Positions 51,021 to 59,809 of a stretch of 64,000 bases of DNA are shown piece by piece (positions within the stretch are counted from its first letter, which is position 1; every line of letters begins with the position of its first letter). Source of the stretch: an uncultured Bacillaceae bacterium (lineage in GTDB: Bacteria > Bacillota > Bacilli > Bacillales > Caldibacillaceae); assembly GCA_937934645.1 (NCBI GenBank), contig CALGYZ010000094.1:1-64000 (forward strand), read 5' to 3'. The notes beneath the pieces are model-generated. The model was not told the origin of the DNA. It made no database searches and saw only the letters and a program-made list of their open reading frames with translations. The position numbers and the translations under genes were made by a program.

Positions 51021-52061
51021 ATGTCACAGGAAGTCGTTACAGTGCTCGGGGCGGGAAGCTGGGGAACCGCCTTATCCATTGTGCTTGCCGATAACAATCA
51101 TGAAGTCCGTTTGTGGAGTTTTTCGGAAGAACAAGTAAAAGTCATCAATGAGACTGGAATGAATGAACAGTACATACCCGGTGTGAAACTACCGGATCAA
51201 ATCCGTGCCTACCATGATATGGCTGAGGCCGTTTCCGGCTGTGAATATATTGTGGTTGCCGTGCCGACAAAAGCGGTCAGGGAAGTAATGCAAAAACTGG
51301 TAATATGTCTGGATCATCCGGCAACAATTATTCATGTTTGTAAAGGGATTGAACCGGAAACATTAAAGCGTGTTTCCGAAATGATCGAGGAGGAAGTGCC
51401 GGAATCCCTGTTGAAGGATCTTGTTGTTTTATCCGGCCCGTCCCATGCTGAGGAAGTGAGTCAGCGCCATCCGACGACCGTCGTCGTTACTTCTAAAAAT
51501 ATGAAAGCAGCAGAAAAAGTGCAGGATTTATTCATGAACAACAAATTCCGCGTATATACAAACCCCGACGTGGTCGGCGTTGAATTGGGCGGGGCGCTAA
51601 AAAATATTATTGCGCTTGCTGCCGGTATTTCTGATGGGCTCGGTTACGGTGATAATGCCAAAGCGGCCTTGATGACCCGGGGATTGGCGGAAATCGCCCG
51701 TTTGGGTACGAAAATGGGAGCCAATCCGTTGACATTCTCCGGCCTTACCGGAATCGGCGATTTAATTGTTACCTGTACGAGTGTGCACTCCAGAAACTGG
51801 CGTACCGGTAATGCCCTGGGTAAAGGGGAAAAGCTTGATGATATTTTAGAGCGTATGGGGCAAATCGTTGAAGGGGTACGGACAACAAAAGCGGCCTACC
51901 AGCTTGCTGAAAAATATCAGGTAAAAATGCCGATCACAAATACGCTTTACAAAGTTTTATTTGAGGATATGGAACCGAGAGAAGCCGTTGAGGCATTAAT
52001 GGGCAGGAAGAAAACCCATGAAATGGAAGATTTGGTTAACATATTGACAGGAGAACGGTAA
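51021..52061 (+). CDS. gpsA: Glycerol-3-phosphate dehydrogenase [NAD(P)+]
   Basis: A 346-residue enzyme that makes sn-glycerol 3-phosphate for phospholipid synthesis. The Rossmann motif is VTVLGAGSWGTALS at the N terminus; the catalytic Lys lies in GGALKNIIALAAG (about 190-202) and the substrate loop is TGIGDLIVTCTS. The ATG at 51021 has GGAAGTGATAGGG upstream and gives the canonical start (MSQEVVTVLGAG). It follows der in one operon and ends with a terminator. Confidence 0.95.
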   Translation: MSQEVVTVLGAGSWGTALSIVLADNNHEVRLWSFSEEQVKVINETGMNEQYIPGVKLPDQIRAYHDMAEAVSGCEYIVVAVPTKAVREVMQKLVICLDHPATIIHVCKGIEPETLKRVSEMIEEEVPESLLKDLVVLSGPSHAEEVSQRHPTTVVVTSKNMKAAEKVQDLFMNNKFRVYTNPDVVGVELGGALKNIIALAAGISDGLGYGDNAKAALMTRGLAEIARLGTKMGANPLTFSGLTGIGDLIVTCTSVHSRNWRTGNALGKGEKLDDILERMGQIVEGVRTTKAAYQLAEKYQVKMPITNTLYKVLFEDMEPREAVEALMGRKKTHEMEDLVNILTGER

Positions 52062-52189
52062 TTTGGCCGAAAACGCAGAAAGGGCCGTATTTTTCCGTGA
52101 AAATAGGCCTTCGAATGATACGGAAAGCGTTTTTACGCATAGTATACAAATGAATAATTCGCAAGGGTTGGGTATCAATTGTCAAATTT

Positions 52190-52232
52190 TAGCTGAAAGA
52201 AAAGAACGCCCCTTTTTCTTTCAGCTTTTTTT
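52190..52232 (+). terminator. Terminator after gpsA
   Basis: AGCTGAAAGAAAA / TTTTTCTTTCAGCT stem followed by T7. A separate hairpin (AAGGGCC.TATTTT / AAAATAGGCCTT, about 52079-52112) lies between the gpsA stop and this terminator. Confidence 0.8.
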
Positions 52233-52343
52233 ATTATTAACTGTTCCTTGCAGCAAAAGATGTACAAATTTTTACCTAATACAGAATTTTCAAAAAATAT
52301 GATAAAATGGACGAAAAACTACCTGGAAATGGGGTGAAAGCCT

Positions 52344-52550
52344 GTGTCATTGGCAATGACAAAGATGTGGATCTCTTTCTTTGCCATGGCGCTTATGTTT
52401 ATTTCCATGGTTTTCATTTACATCAGCCGTTACAAGATTAAACGAAAAATTGTAAAAGTGATTACGGCATTTATCGCGTATAGTTTAATGATTTATTCGG
52501 GAATTATTATATTTCTTATTGTCATTTCCGGTCCGACAATGAATGGATGA
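52344..52550 (+). CDS. yphE: YphE-like small membrane protein (DUF2768)
   Basis: A 68-residue protein with two transmembrane helices (about 8-27 and 37-60) joined by a basic turn (SRYKIKRKIVK). It matches DUF2768/YphE of spore formers by size, topology and position. Function unknown. GTG start behind GGGGTGAAA. Its end overlaps the region of the yphF start, so the two are translated together. Confidence 0.78.
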   Translation: MSLAMTKMWISFFAMALMFISMVFIYISRYKIKRKIVKVITAFIAYSLMIYSGIIIFLIVISGPTMNG

Positions 52551-52564
52551 GGTGTGTCCCTGCC

Positions 52565-53272
52565 ATGAAACAATTCGCCGTAATTGTGAAACTTTTGTTT
52601 GGTTTGGTTATGTTAAGCGCATGTTTATATCCTGGTAATGAAACGCAATCCAGGATGCCCGTTGAAGAGCAGGTGAAGCAGGTTCAACATGCGGTCAATG
52701 AATATCGGAATGACCATGACGGGCTTTTGCCGATCAAAGACCGGCATCATGAAACAGATCCTTTTCTTAAATATGCCGTTGATTTCCAAAAGCTTGTTCC
52801 CCGGTATTTGCATGAAATTCCGGATAATGCTTATGAAAAAGGAGGTTTCCATCAATATGTCATTATTGAAACGGAAAAAAACCCGGAAGTAAAACTTGCC
52901 GATTTACGTATAGCCGATAAAATTCAAGAATTACATGCCCGCATAAAGCGACAAACGTATCCGCCGTTTCAAAAAAAGATCAGTCACAATGTATACACAT
53001 TGGATTTCAGCAAGCTGGGCTATAAAGAAGAACCGGTAGTCGAGAGTCCTTTTACCGGACAAAATTTACCCTTAGTCATTAGCGGTGAAGGAAATATATA
53101 TGTGGATTATGCCGCTGATTTGTACCAGCAGATGAAAAAGAAAAGCAATACATACTACCGGAACGAAGACCTCCGGATGCTGCTGGCAGAAGATTCTCTC
53201 TTTGTTCCTGCATTTTCACTTCCGTATACCGCAGATGATTCCGGGGAACCGGTTTTCATGGATAAAAAATAA
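52565..53272 (+). CDS. yphF: Lipoprotein YphF
   Basis: A 235-residue protein with an N-terminal lipoprotein signal peptide (about 1-20) ending in the lipobox LSAC, so the Cys is acylated and the protein sits on the outer membrane face. The mature part is soluble. It matches YphF of B. subtilis in position between gpsA/yphE and spoIVA. Function is unknown; its location among sporulation genes makes a spore role plausible. ATG at 52565 follows GAGGTG; an ATG six codons earlier (52547) would overlap yphE. Confidence 0.75.
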   Translation: MKQFAVIVKLLFGLVMLSACLYPGNETQSRMPVEEQVKQVQHAVNEYRNDHDGLLPIKDRHHETDPFLKYAVDFQKLVPRYLHEIPDNAYEKGGFHQYVIIETEKNPEVKLADLRIADKIQELHARIKRQTYPPFQKKISHNVYTLDFSKLGYKEEPVVESPFTGQNLPLVISGEGNIYVDYAADLYQQMKKKSNTYYRNEDLRMLLAEDSLFVPAFSLPYTADDSGEPVFMDKK

Positions 53273-53282
53273 AAATCATGCA

Positions 53283-53332
53283 TACCCCCTTCCTGAAAAA
53301 ATATATTGTAGGAGAGGGGTTATTTTATTTCA
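53283..53332 (+). terminator. Terminator after yphF
   Basis: CCCCCTTCCT / AGGAGAGGGG stem with a 15-base loop and TTATTTTATTTC tail. Confidence 0.65.
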
Positions 53333-53379
53333 TCGTTTTCAACTTTTCTTTAAGGGGGGATTTTTAACGAAGATTTTAG

Positions 53380-53409
53380 TCATAAGTTAAGTGGACAACA
53401 TCATAAATA
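53380..53409 (+). promoter_or_regulatory. Probable SigE promoter of spoIVA
   Basis: TCATAAG (53380-53386), 15 bases, CATAAATA (53402-53409). It matches SigE elements with two mismatches each and precedes a known SigE gene. Confidence 0.55.
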
Positions 53410-53466
53410 TGTAATGTCCAAATGAGTGTATCAGATGATCCCAGCAGATGAACGGGAGGGGATATT

Positions 53467-54945
53467 TTGGAAAAATTCGATATTTTTAAAGATATTGCTG
53501 AACGAACCGGCGGTGATATATATATCGGTGTCGTAGGCGCTGTCCGGACAGGAAAATCAACATTTATCAAAAAGTTTATGGAACTGGTTGTCCTTCCGAA
53601 CATTGAACATGAGGCAGAACGGGCAAGGGCGCAGGACGAACTTCCGCAAAGCGCAGCGGGTAAAACGATTATGACAACCGAACCGAAATTTGTTCCGAAC
53701 CAAGCGGTTACCGTGCAAGTGGATGAAGGTCTGGAAGTCAACGTCCGTCTCGTCGATTGTGTCGGATATACGGTTCCGGGAGCGAAGGGGTATGAAGATG
53801 AAAATGGTCCGAGAATGATTAACACTCCATGGTACGAAGAACCGATTCCTTTTCATGAAGCTGCGGAGATCGGTACGCGAAAAGTCATTCAGGAGCATTC
53901 AACGATTGGTGTAGTCATTACTACCGATGGAACGATTGGGGAAATTCCGCGGGAAAATTATGTTGAGGCTGAAGAGAGAGTCATTAACGAGCTGAAAGAA
54001 GTCGGAAAACCGTTTATTATCGTCATCAACTCCGCTGAACCGTATTCACGCGAAACGGAGGTATTAAGAGAGGAACTGCAGGAAAAATACGATATCCCCG
54101 TATTGGCCATGAGTGTGGAAAATATGCGGGAACAGGATGTTCATAACGTCCTGAGAGAAACGTTATTCGAATTCCCCGTACTTGAAGTCAATGTGAATTT
54201 ACCGAGCTGGGTCATGGTGTTAAAGGAAGGCCACTGGCTGCGGGAAAGTTACCAGGAAGCGGTTAAGGAAACGGTAAAAGATATTAAGAGATTGCGTGAT
54301 GTAGACCGTGTCGTCCAGTCATTTACGGAATTTGAATTCATCGAACATGCAGCGCTGGCCGGTATTGATATGGGCCAGGGAACAGCTGAAATTGATCTGC
54401 ATGCACCGGATGAGCTATATGACCAGGTATTAAAAGAAATTGTCGGCGTTGAAATCAGGGGAAAAGATCATCTGCTTGAGATCATGCAGGATTTTGCCCA
54501 TGCGAAAAAAGAATATGATCAAGTGGCCGATGCATTAAAAATGGTGAAACAAACGGGTTACGGCATCGCTGCCCCGTCCATTGAAGATATGAGTCTCGAT
54601 GAACCGGAGATTATCCGCCAGGGATCCCGTTTCGGTGTACGGTTAAAAGCGGTTGCTCCGAGTATCCATATGATTAAAGTTGATGTAGAGAGCGAGTTTG
54701 CTCCGATTATCGGAACTGAAAAGCAGAGTGAAGAACTTGTCCGTTATTTAATGCAGGATTTTGAAGATGATCCGTTATCGATTTGGAACTCGGATATATT
54801 CGGAAGAAATTTAAACTCTATTGTCCGGGAGGGAATACAGGCAAAACTTGCCTTAATGCCGGAGAATGCACGTTATAAATTGAAGGAAACTCTTGAGAGA
54901 ATTATTAATGAAGGTTCGGGCGGACTAATTGCCATCATTTTATAA
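53467..54945 (+). CDS. spoIVA: Stage IV sporulation protein A (spore coat ATPase)
   Basis: A 492-residue cytoskeletal ATPase that polymerises on the forespore surface and forms the base layer of the spore coat. The Walker A is GAVRTGKST (about 24-32) and the Walker B-like region RLVDCVGYTVPGAKG (about 96-110). The C-terminal end GLIAIIL is the membrane/SpoVM-contacting tail. Length equals the B. subtilis protein. TTG start behind GGGAGGGG. The SigE promoter fits expression in the mother cell. Confidence 0.96.
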   Translation: MEKFDIFKDIAERTGGDIYIGVVGAVRTGKSTFIKKFMELVVLPNIEHEAERARAQDELPQSAAGKTIMTTEPKFVPNQAVTVQVDEGLEVNVRLVDCVGYTVPGAKGYEDENGPRMINTPWYEEPIPFHEAAEIGTRKVIQEHSTIGVVITTDGTIGEIPRENYVEAEERVINELKEVGKPFIIVINSAEPYSRETEVLREELQEKYDIPVLAMSVENMREQDVHNVLRETLFEFPVLEVNVNLPSWVMVLKEGHWLRESYQEAVKETVKDIKRLRDVDRVVQSFTEFEFIEHAALAGIDMGQGTAEIDLHAPDELYDQVLKEIVGVEIRGKDHLLEIMQDFAHAKKEYDQVADALKMVKQTGYGIAAPSIEDMSLDEPEIIRQGSRFGVRLKAVAPSIHMIKVDVESEFAPIIGTEKQSEELVRYLMQDFEDDPLSIWNSDIFGRNLNSIVREGIQAKLALMPENARYKLKETLERIINEGSGGLIAIIL

Positions 54946-55267
54946 TTTTTTAAGACTCCACAATCATGGGGTCTTTTTTGCATTTCCGGATTTTTTCAGA
55001 ATGATATACAGATGTTTAAAAAACGCGAAAAATGGAAAAAGATATTAAAAAGAGTAAATTTAAAATATTATATTTAAGACCGGAAAAAGTAAAAAAATTC
55101 ACAGGAATCACGATAAAATCTTGCTATGACAACATGATTATGATAATCTTTTATCAGGTTGTTCTTGTAATACTTTCCAGCATTGGAAAGACGAAAGAAC
55201 AAGCATTATTTCAGCTAATAGATGCAATGTCCATTGCATTGGTCATCTTCGGGAGGAGGTGAATGGA
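54946..55267. other. Intergenic region between spoIVA and hbs
   Basis: 322 bases. The spoIVA terminator is at the left. The rest is AT-rich and must hold the hbs promoters; candidates are TTGCAT (54978) with TGATAT (55002) and TTGCTA (55121) with GATAAT (55142), neither with ideal spacing. An open frame at 55032-55262 has no ribosome site and looks like chance. Confidence 0.5.
54952..54979 (+). terminator. Terminator after spoIVA
   Basis: AAGACTCC / GGGGTCTT stem with one wobble and T6 tail. Confidence 0.8.
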
Positions 55268-55549
55268 ATGAATAAAACAGACTTAATTAATGCTGTTGCT
55301 GAAGCGGCAGAGCTTTCCAAAAAGGATGCGACAAAAGCCGTTGACGCTGTTTTTAATTCCATTTTAAACGCGTTGAAACAAGGTGAAAAAGTTCAATTAA
55401 TCGGTTTTGGAAACTTTGAGGTCCGTGAACGTGCCGCACGTAAAGGACGGAATCCGCAAACTGGTGAGGAAATTGAAATTCCTGCAAGCAAAGTTCCGGC
55501 GTTTAAACCGGGCAAAGCATTAAAAGAAGCAGTAAAAGATCTTACATAA
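55268..55549 (+). CDS. hbs: DNA-binding protein HU
   Basis: A 93-residue HU-family histone-like protein, which dimerises and bends DNA. The helical base (MNKTDLINAVAEAAELSKKD) and the beta-arm signature GFGNFEVRERAARKGRNP with the intercalating Pro region (NPQTGEEIEIPASK) are complete. The ATG at 55268 is 8 bases after GGAGGAGGTG. It is monocistronic with a strong terminator, and lies between spoIVA and folE as in B. subtilis. Confidence 0.96.
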   Translation: MNKTDLINAVAEAAELSKKDATKAVDAVFNSILNALKQGEKVQLIGFGNFEVRERAARKGRNPQTGEEIEIPASKVPAFKPGKALKEAVKDLT

Positions 55550-55571
55550 AATAAATGATATGCGGAAAACA

Positions 55572-55608
55572 AAAGAGTCTGTTCTCGAAACAGGCTCTTA
55601 TTTTTTTG
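55572..55608 (+). terminator. Terminator after hbs
   Basis: AAGAGTCTGTT / ACAGGCTCTT stem with one wobble and T7 tail. Confidence 0.85.
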
Positions 55609-55635
55609 CTTACCGGGATCTTCCGGTTTACATCT

Positions 55636-55664
55636 TTGCCCCGTGTCCCTGTGTATGCTAATAT
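55636..55664 (+). promoter_or_regulatory. Candidate promoter of folE
   Basis: TTGCCC (55636-55641), 17 bases, TAATAT (55659-55664). Moderate match. Confidence 0.4.
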
Positions 55665-55775
55665 GAAATAGATTGCATCTTCTTTAAATACCGCATGAAA
55701 TAAGCTGAACAGCAGCTTGACGGATAGACAGGTTTTTTGTTTGAATATTTTTCTTGCATGTAGGAGGAACAATGT

Positions 55776-56345
55776 ATGAGCAAGATGGATTTTGCAAAAA
55801 TTGAAAAAGGAGTCCGTCTGATTTTGGAAGGAATCGGTGAAGATCCTGAACGGGAAGGTTTAATTGATACTCCGAAACGGGTAGCAAAAATGTATCAGGA
55901 AATGTTTTGGGGATTAAACCAGGATCCGGAAGAATATTTTGAGACTATTTTCCATGAAGAACATGAGGAGTTTGTTTTAGTAAAAGACATTCCCTTTTAT
56001 TCCATGTGTGAACATCATCTTGTTCCTTTTTACGGGCATGTCCATGTGGCATACATACCAAAAAACGGCAGGATTACGGGGCTGAGTAAACTGGCAAGAG
56101 CGGTCGAAGCCGTCTCCAAAAGGCCGCAACTGCAAGAACGCGTCACCCGGACGATTGCAGACGCCATTGAAAGAAAGCTCGATCCCCACGGTGTTTTCGT
56201 CGTCGTCGAAGCAGAGCATATGTGCATGACCATGAGGGGAATTAAAAAACCCGGTTCCAAAACGGTAACGATGACAGCCAGGGGACTTTTTGAAGAAGAC
56301 GCGGTAAAAAGACAGGAAATTCTGTCATTTATTAAAACGAAATAA
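55776..56345 (+). CDS. folE: GTP cyclohydrolase I (MtrA)
   Basis: A 189-residue enzyme that turns GTP into dihydroneopterin triphosphate, the first step of folate synthesis. The zinc and active-site motif is SMCEHHLVPFYG (about 73-84) and the second zinc Cys lies in AEHMCMTMRGI (about 143-153). Conserved GLSKLARAVEAVSKRPQ is present. Start ATG follows AGGAGGAAC. mtrB follows 17 bases after the stop, forming the mtrAB operon. Confidence 0.96.
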   Translation: MSKMDFAKIEKGVRLILEGIGEDPEREGLIDTPKRVAKMYQEMFWGLNQDPEEYFETIFHEEHEEFVLVKDIPFYSMCEHHLVPFYGHVHVAYIPKNGRITGLSKLARAVEAVSKRPQLQERVTRTIADAIERKLDPHGVFVVVEAEHMCMTMRGIKKPGSKTVTMTARGLFEEDAVKRQEILSFIKTK

Positions 56346-56362
56346 ACAGTGAGGTGTCTTGG

Positions 56363-56593
56363 ATGGAAAAACACGCCAATTCAAATGATTTTGTGGTGAT
56401 TAAAGCACTTGAAAACGGGGTGAATGTCATCGGGTTAACGAGGGGATCGGATACGAAATTCCATCATACAGAAATGCTCGACCGTGGTGAAGTTATGATT
56501 GCCCAATTTACTGAACATACGTCGGCAATAAAAATTCGCGGCAATGCCCGGATCCTTACTGCCCACGGTGAAGTGACCAGCGGAGACAATTAA
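56363..56593 (+). CDS. mtrB: trp RNA-binding attenuation protein (TRAP)
   Basis: A 76-residue protein that assembles an 11-member ring. When loaded with tryptophan it wraps GAG/UAG repeats in the trp leader and related mRNAs. The family sequence FVVIKALENGVNVIGLTRG and EKHT-like EMLDRGEVMIAQFTEHTSAIKIRG segment are intact. ATG at 56363 has GAGGTG upstream. Its main B. subtilis target, the trp operon, normally lies just downstream of cheR but is absent from this window. Confidence 0.95.
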   Translation: MEKHANSNDFVVIKALENGVNVIGLTRGSDTKFHHTEMLDRGEVMIAQFTEHTSAIKIRGNARILTAHGEVTSGDN

Positions 56594-56646
56594 TGTCCGA
56601 AATTATATGAATACAGGAAATACTTTTATAAAATAAATTTTAATTA

Positions 56647-56655
56647 TGTTATAAT
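56647..56655 (+). promoter_or_regulatory. Extended -10 promoter of hepS
   Basis: TGTTATAAT is an extended -10 (TGN-TATAAT). No good -35 is visible 17 bases upstream, as expected for this promoter type. Confidence 0.55.
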
Positions 56656-56701
56656 GAAAATAGTTTGCTCTTGTTAAGTCATATATTTGAGGGTGATTTT
56701 T

Positions 56702-57478
56702 TTGCAGTTGTCGCAGACGTTTTTAATAGATATGGAAAACAAAATATACGATAAAATGTACCATTCTTATTTGTCAAAGGAAGTAGAAATACCGAAAATA
56801 GACCGCGATAAATTGTATTTGTTGCTGTCAATTTTAAAGTCCCGGGACTTGCACCCGGAACAATTGGAAACTTATGCATCAACGGTAATGTTTATCCAGA
56901 CCGCCCTTGATACCCATGATCTTGTAAAAAACGATGATGAATATATGCCGCTTAAAAAGCGGCAGCTGACCGTTCTTGCCGGCGATTTTTACAGCGGTTT
57001 ATATTATCATTCACTCTCCGGTATTTCTAATATCAAACTAATCCAATATCTGGCGGAAGGAATCAAGGCAGTAAATGAGTACAAATTGCGGGTCTATAAC
57101 CGGGAAGTGATGACTTTTGAAGATTTTATGAAAAGTATGCAACAGGTGGAAACGGCCATATATCAAAAACTGGCAAATTATTTCCGGTGCGGTTTGTCTG
57201 AAACGTTATCGACCCACTGGCTACATATCGTACAGATCTTAAAAGAAAAAGAACGCTACATCCGTTATATTATTGACAACCGTTTAATTCCTGCGCCCTC
57301 AAATGATTTTCACAAAAATAATGAAAGCGCAAATGAACTAATTAATCATTATATTGATAAAATGTATGATGAGATGCAGGACCGGATCGGGGACATTACG
57401 GCGGTGGAAACGTTTTTTCTCCGGATAGACGAATATATAGAGAAAGCCGGAAAGGAAAATACCGGTCTAACATTATAA
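56702..57478 (+). CDS. hepS: Heptaprenyl diphosphate synthase component I
   Basis: A 258-residue all-helical protein, the small non-catalytic subunit that sets chain length together with HepT, giving the C35 side chain of menaquinone-7. The aspartate-rich motifs of prenyl synthases are absent, as expected. Conserved family segments are VLAGDFYSGLYYHSLS and TVMFIQTALDTHD. The start is uncertain: TTG at 56702 is 6 bases after GAGGGTG and gives MQLSQTFLIDMENKIY. It is followed by menG and hepT, the standard cluster. Confidence 0.9.
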   Translation: MQLSQTFLIDMENKIYDKMYHSYLSKEVEIPKIDRDKLYLLLSILKSRDLHPEQLETYASTVMFIQTALDTHDLVKNDDEYMPLKKRQLTVLAGDFYSGLYYHSLSGISNIKLIQYLAEGIKAVNEYKLRVYNREVMTFEDFMKSMQQVETAIYQKLANYFRCGLSETLSTHWLHIVQILKEKERYIRYIIDNRLIPAPSNDFHKNNESANELINHYIDKMYDEMQDRIGDITAVETFFLRIDEYIEKAGKENTGLTL

Positions 57479-57506
57479 TCCGGTTCTGTAAAGGGAGTCG
57501 TTTTCA

Positions 57507-58220
57507 ATGCAAGAAACGAAAGAAGAAAAAGTACACCGTGTTTTTCAGAATATATACGAAAAGTACGACAAAATGAACTCGATCATCAGTTTCCGCCAAC
57601 ATATCCGCTGGCGGAAAGATACGATGAAGAGAATGAGCGTACAAAAAGGCAAAAAAGCGCTTGATGTTTGCTGCGGAACTGCTGACTGGACGATTGCCAT
57701 GAGCAGGGCCGTCGGGGATGAAGGTGAAGTAATCGGCCTTGATTTCAGTGAAAATATGCTTAAAGTCGGCCGTGAAAAGTTGGAACAATACGGCATAAAA
57801 AATGCAAAGCTGATTCACGGGAATGCCATGAACCTGCCATTTGATGACAACCAATTTGATTACGTAACGATCGGTTTCGGATTAAGGAATGTACCCGATT
57901 ACATGCAAGTGTTAAAGGAAATGTACCGGGTTTTAAAGCCCGGCGGGATCATTGCCTGCCTTGAAACTTCACAGCCTACGCTGTTCGGATTCAGGCAAAT
58001 TTACTATGCCTACTTTCATTACGTTATGCCCGTTTTAGGCAAAATATTTGCAAAAAGTTACAACGAATATTCCTGGCTTCATGAATCCGCCAGCTCGTTT
58101 CCGGATGCAGAACAATTGGCTGTCATGTTTAAACGGGCGGGTTTTACGGATGTCACCTATAAAAAGTATTTTGGCGGTGTCGCAGCGTTGCATTTAGGAC
58201 ATAAAAAAGAGGAGAAATGA
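57507..58220 (+). CDS. menG: Demethylmenaquinone methyltransferase
   Basis: A 237-residue SAM-dependent methyltransferase of the UbiE/MenG family, catalysing the last step of menaquinone synthesis. The SAM motif is ALDVCCGTADWTIAM (about 51-65); NAMNLPFDDNQFDYVTIGFGLRNV is represented by NLPFDDNQFDYV and GFGLRNVPDY (about 108-130). GGVAALHLGHK closes the protein. ATG follows AAGGGAGTC. It lies between hepS and hepT, which build the isoprenoid tail of the same quinone. Confidence 0.95.
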   Translation: MQETKEEKVHRVFQNIYEKYDKMNSIISFRQHIRWRKDTMKRMSVQKGKKALDVCCGTADWTIAMSRAVGDEGEVIGLDFSENMLKVGREKLEQYGIKNAKLIHGNAMNLPFDDNQFDYVTIGFGLRNVPDYMQVLKEMYRVLKPGGIIACLETSQPTLFGFRQIYYAYFHYVMPVLGKIFAKSYNEYSWLHESASSFPDAEQLAVMFKRAGFTDVTYKKYFGGVAALHLGHKKEEK

Positions 58221-58247
58221 TCGTAGTGGACAAGCTGGGTGTTTACA

Positions 58248-59210
58248 ATGAACTATAAAACGGTTTATAAAGTATTAGGCAAAGATTTAAAAAAAATAGA
58301 ATCCGAACTGGAGAAGGCTTTGCAGTCGGATTCTCCGTTATTACAAGAGTCTTCATTACATTATCTGCGAGCCGGCGGGAAAAGAATTCGTCCGGTTTTT
58401 GTCCTGTTATCAGCCAGATTCGGCAACTATGACTTTGAAGTTGTGAAGAACGTGGCTGTCAGCCTCGAGCTCATCCATATGGCTTCTCTGATCCATGACG
58501 ATGTGATTGATGATGCCGATACAAGGAGAGGACGGCCGACGGTTAAAGCAAAATGGGACAACAGAGTGGCAATGTATACCGGTGACTATATTCTCGCCCG
58601 TGCCCTGGAAATTATTACCCGGCTGGAAGACGAAGAAGCCCATAAAATATTGTCAAAGACAATGGTTGAGCTGAGTGTGGGTGAGATTGAACAAATCCGT
58701 GACAAATTCAATTTCGAACAGTCAATGACAACGTATTTCCGCCGGATCAAGCGGAAAACCGCCCTCCTGATTGCGGCAAGTTGCCAGCTCGGGGCGATTG
58801 CTGCCGGTGTGCCGAGAGAAATCCATGAAAAATTATATAAATTCGGCTATTATGCAGGAATGGCCTTTCAAATCGTCGATGATATATTGGATTTTACAGC
58901 CAGCGAAAAACAACTTGGTAAACCGGCCGGCGGTGATCTTTTGCAAGGCAATATTACGTTGCCCGTCCTGTTCGCCCTTAAAGATCCCGAGTTAAGAAAA
59001 AAGATTGTCCGCGTCCATGAATATATGAATCCGCAGGAGTTCCAACCCATTATTGAATCGATCAGGGGAACGAATGCCATCCGGAAATCACAGGAAGTGA
59101 GCAATTTATATTTGCAAAAGGCGGAACGGATTCTTTATGAATTACCTGCCAACCGGACAAAAACGTTAATGGAAACGATGTTAAATTTTATCGGGAAACG
59201 GAATTTCTAA
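58248..59210 (+). CDS. hepT: Heptaprenyl diphosphate synthase component II
   Basis: A 320-residue trans-prenyltransferase, the catalytic subunit that extends FPP to heptaprenyl diphosphate. The first aspartate-rich motif is LIHDDVIDDADTRRGRP (about 80-96), the second is QIVDDILDFTASE (about 206-218), and LRAGGKRIRPVFVLLSA is the conserved N-terminal block. ATG at 58248 is 8 bases after GGGTG; a GTG three codons earlier overlaps that site. Third gene of hepS-menG-hepT. Confidence 0.94.
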   Translation: MNYKTVYKVLGKDLKKIESELEKALQSDSPLLQESSLHYLRAGGKRIRPVFVLLSARFGNYDFEVVKNVAVSLELIHMASLIHDDVIDDADTRRGRPTVKAKWDNRVAMYTGDYILARALEIITRLEDEEAHKILSKTMVELSVGEIEQIRDKFNFEQSMTTYFRRIKRKTALLIAASCQLGAIAAGVPREIHEKLYKFGYYAGMAFQIVDDILDFTASEKQLGKPAGGDLLQGNITLPVLFALKDPELRKKIVRVHEYMNPQEFQPIIESIRGTNAIRKSQEVSNLYLQKAERILYELPANRTKTLMETMLNFIGKRNF

Positions 59211-59237
59211 TAATCTTGTTCGTGAGTATGTAAACAT

Positions 59238-59266
59238 TTGCAAAGATTAGAAACAAATGGTATTAT
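59238..59266 (+). promoter_or_regulatory. SigA promoter of ndk
   Basis: TTGCAA (59238-59243), 17 bases, TATTAT (59261-59266). Confidence 0.7.
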
Positions 59267-59312
59267 GTTTTTGGTCAAAACTATATTATGATACAAACGG
59301 GTGGAGATCGAT

Positions 59313-59759
59313 ATGGAAAGAACTTTTTTAATGGTTAAACCAGACGGGGTACAAAGAAATCTGATCGGAGAAATCGTATCACGATTTGAAAAGAAAGGTT
59401 TTCAGCTGGTCGGGGCAAAATTGATGCAAATTCCAAAGGAAGTCGCTGAAAAACATTACGGCGAACATAAGGACAAACCGTTTTATGATGAACTCGTATC
59501 TTTTATCACTTCAGGCCCTGTTTTTGCCATGGTTTGGCAAGGAGAAAATGTTATTGCTACGGCAAGACAAATGATGGGTACCACCAACCCGAAAGATGCC
59601 CAACCGGGTACGATCCGCGGTGATTTCGGAGTAACCGTAGGCAAAAACGTAATCCACGGCTCCGACTCACCGGAAAGCGCTGAAAGAGAAATAGCTTTAT
59701 TTTTCAAAGAAGAGGAGCTTATCGATTACAAAAAGCTGATCGATAACTGGATCTATTAA
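59313..59759 (+). CDS. ndk: Nucleoside diphosphate kinase
   Basis: A 148-residue enzyme that transfers gamma-phosphate between nucleoside di- and triphosphates through a phospho-His. The N-terminal ERTFLMVKPDGVQRN and the active-site NVIHGSDSPESAEREI (His about 115) are diagnostic. ATG at 59313 has GGTGGAG upstream. It has its own promoter and terminator, between hepT and cheR as in B. subtilis. Confidence 0.96.
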   Translation: MERTFLMVKPDGVQRNLIGEIVSRFEKKGFQLVGAKLMQIPKEVAEKHYGEHKDKPFYDELVSFITSGPVFAMVWQGENVIATARQMMGTTNPKDAQPGTIRGDFGVTVGKNVIHGSDSPESAEREIALFFKEEELIDYKKLIDNWIY

Positions 59760-59761
59760 AC

Positions 59762-59792
59762 AAAGGGGCTGTATGAAAGCCCCTTTATTATT
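59762..59792 (+). terminator. Terminator after ndk
   Basis: AAAGGGGCT / AGCCCCTTT perfect stem with ATTATTATT tail. Confidence 0.8.
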
Positions 59793-59809
59793 ATTTACGG
59801 GTGAATGGA

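Noticed and set aside
53376..53825. Antisense frame opposite the start of spoIVA
   Set aside because: Overlaps a strongly conserved gene and its SigE promoter; no translation signals.
55032..55262. Open frame of 76 codons upstream of hbs
   Set aside because: No ribosome site, sits over the hbs promoter region, and the translation shows no family features.
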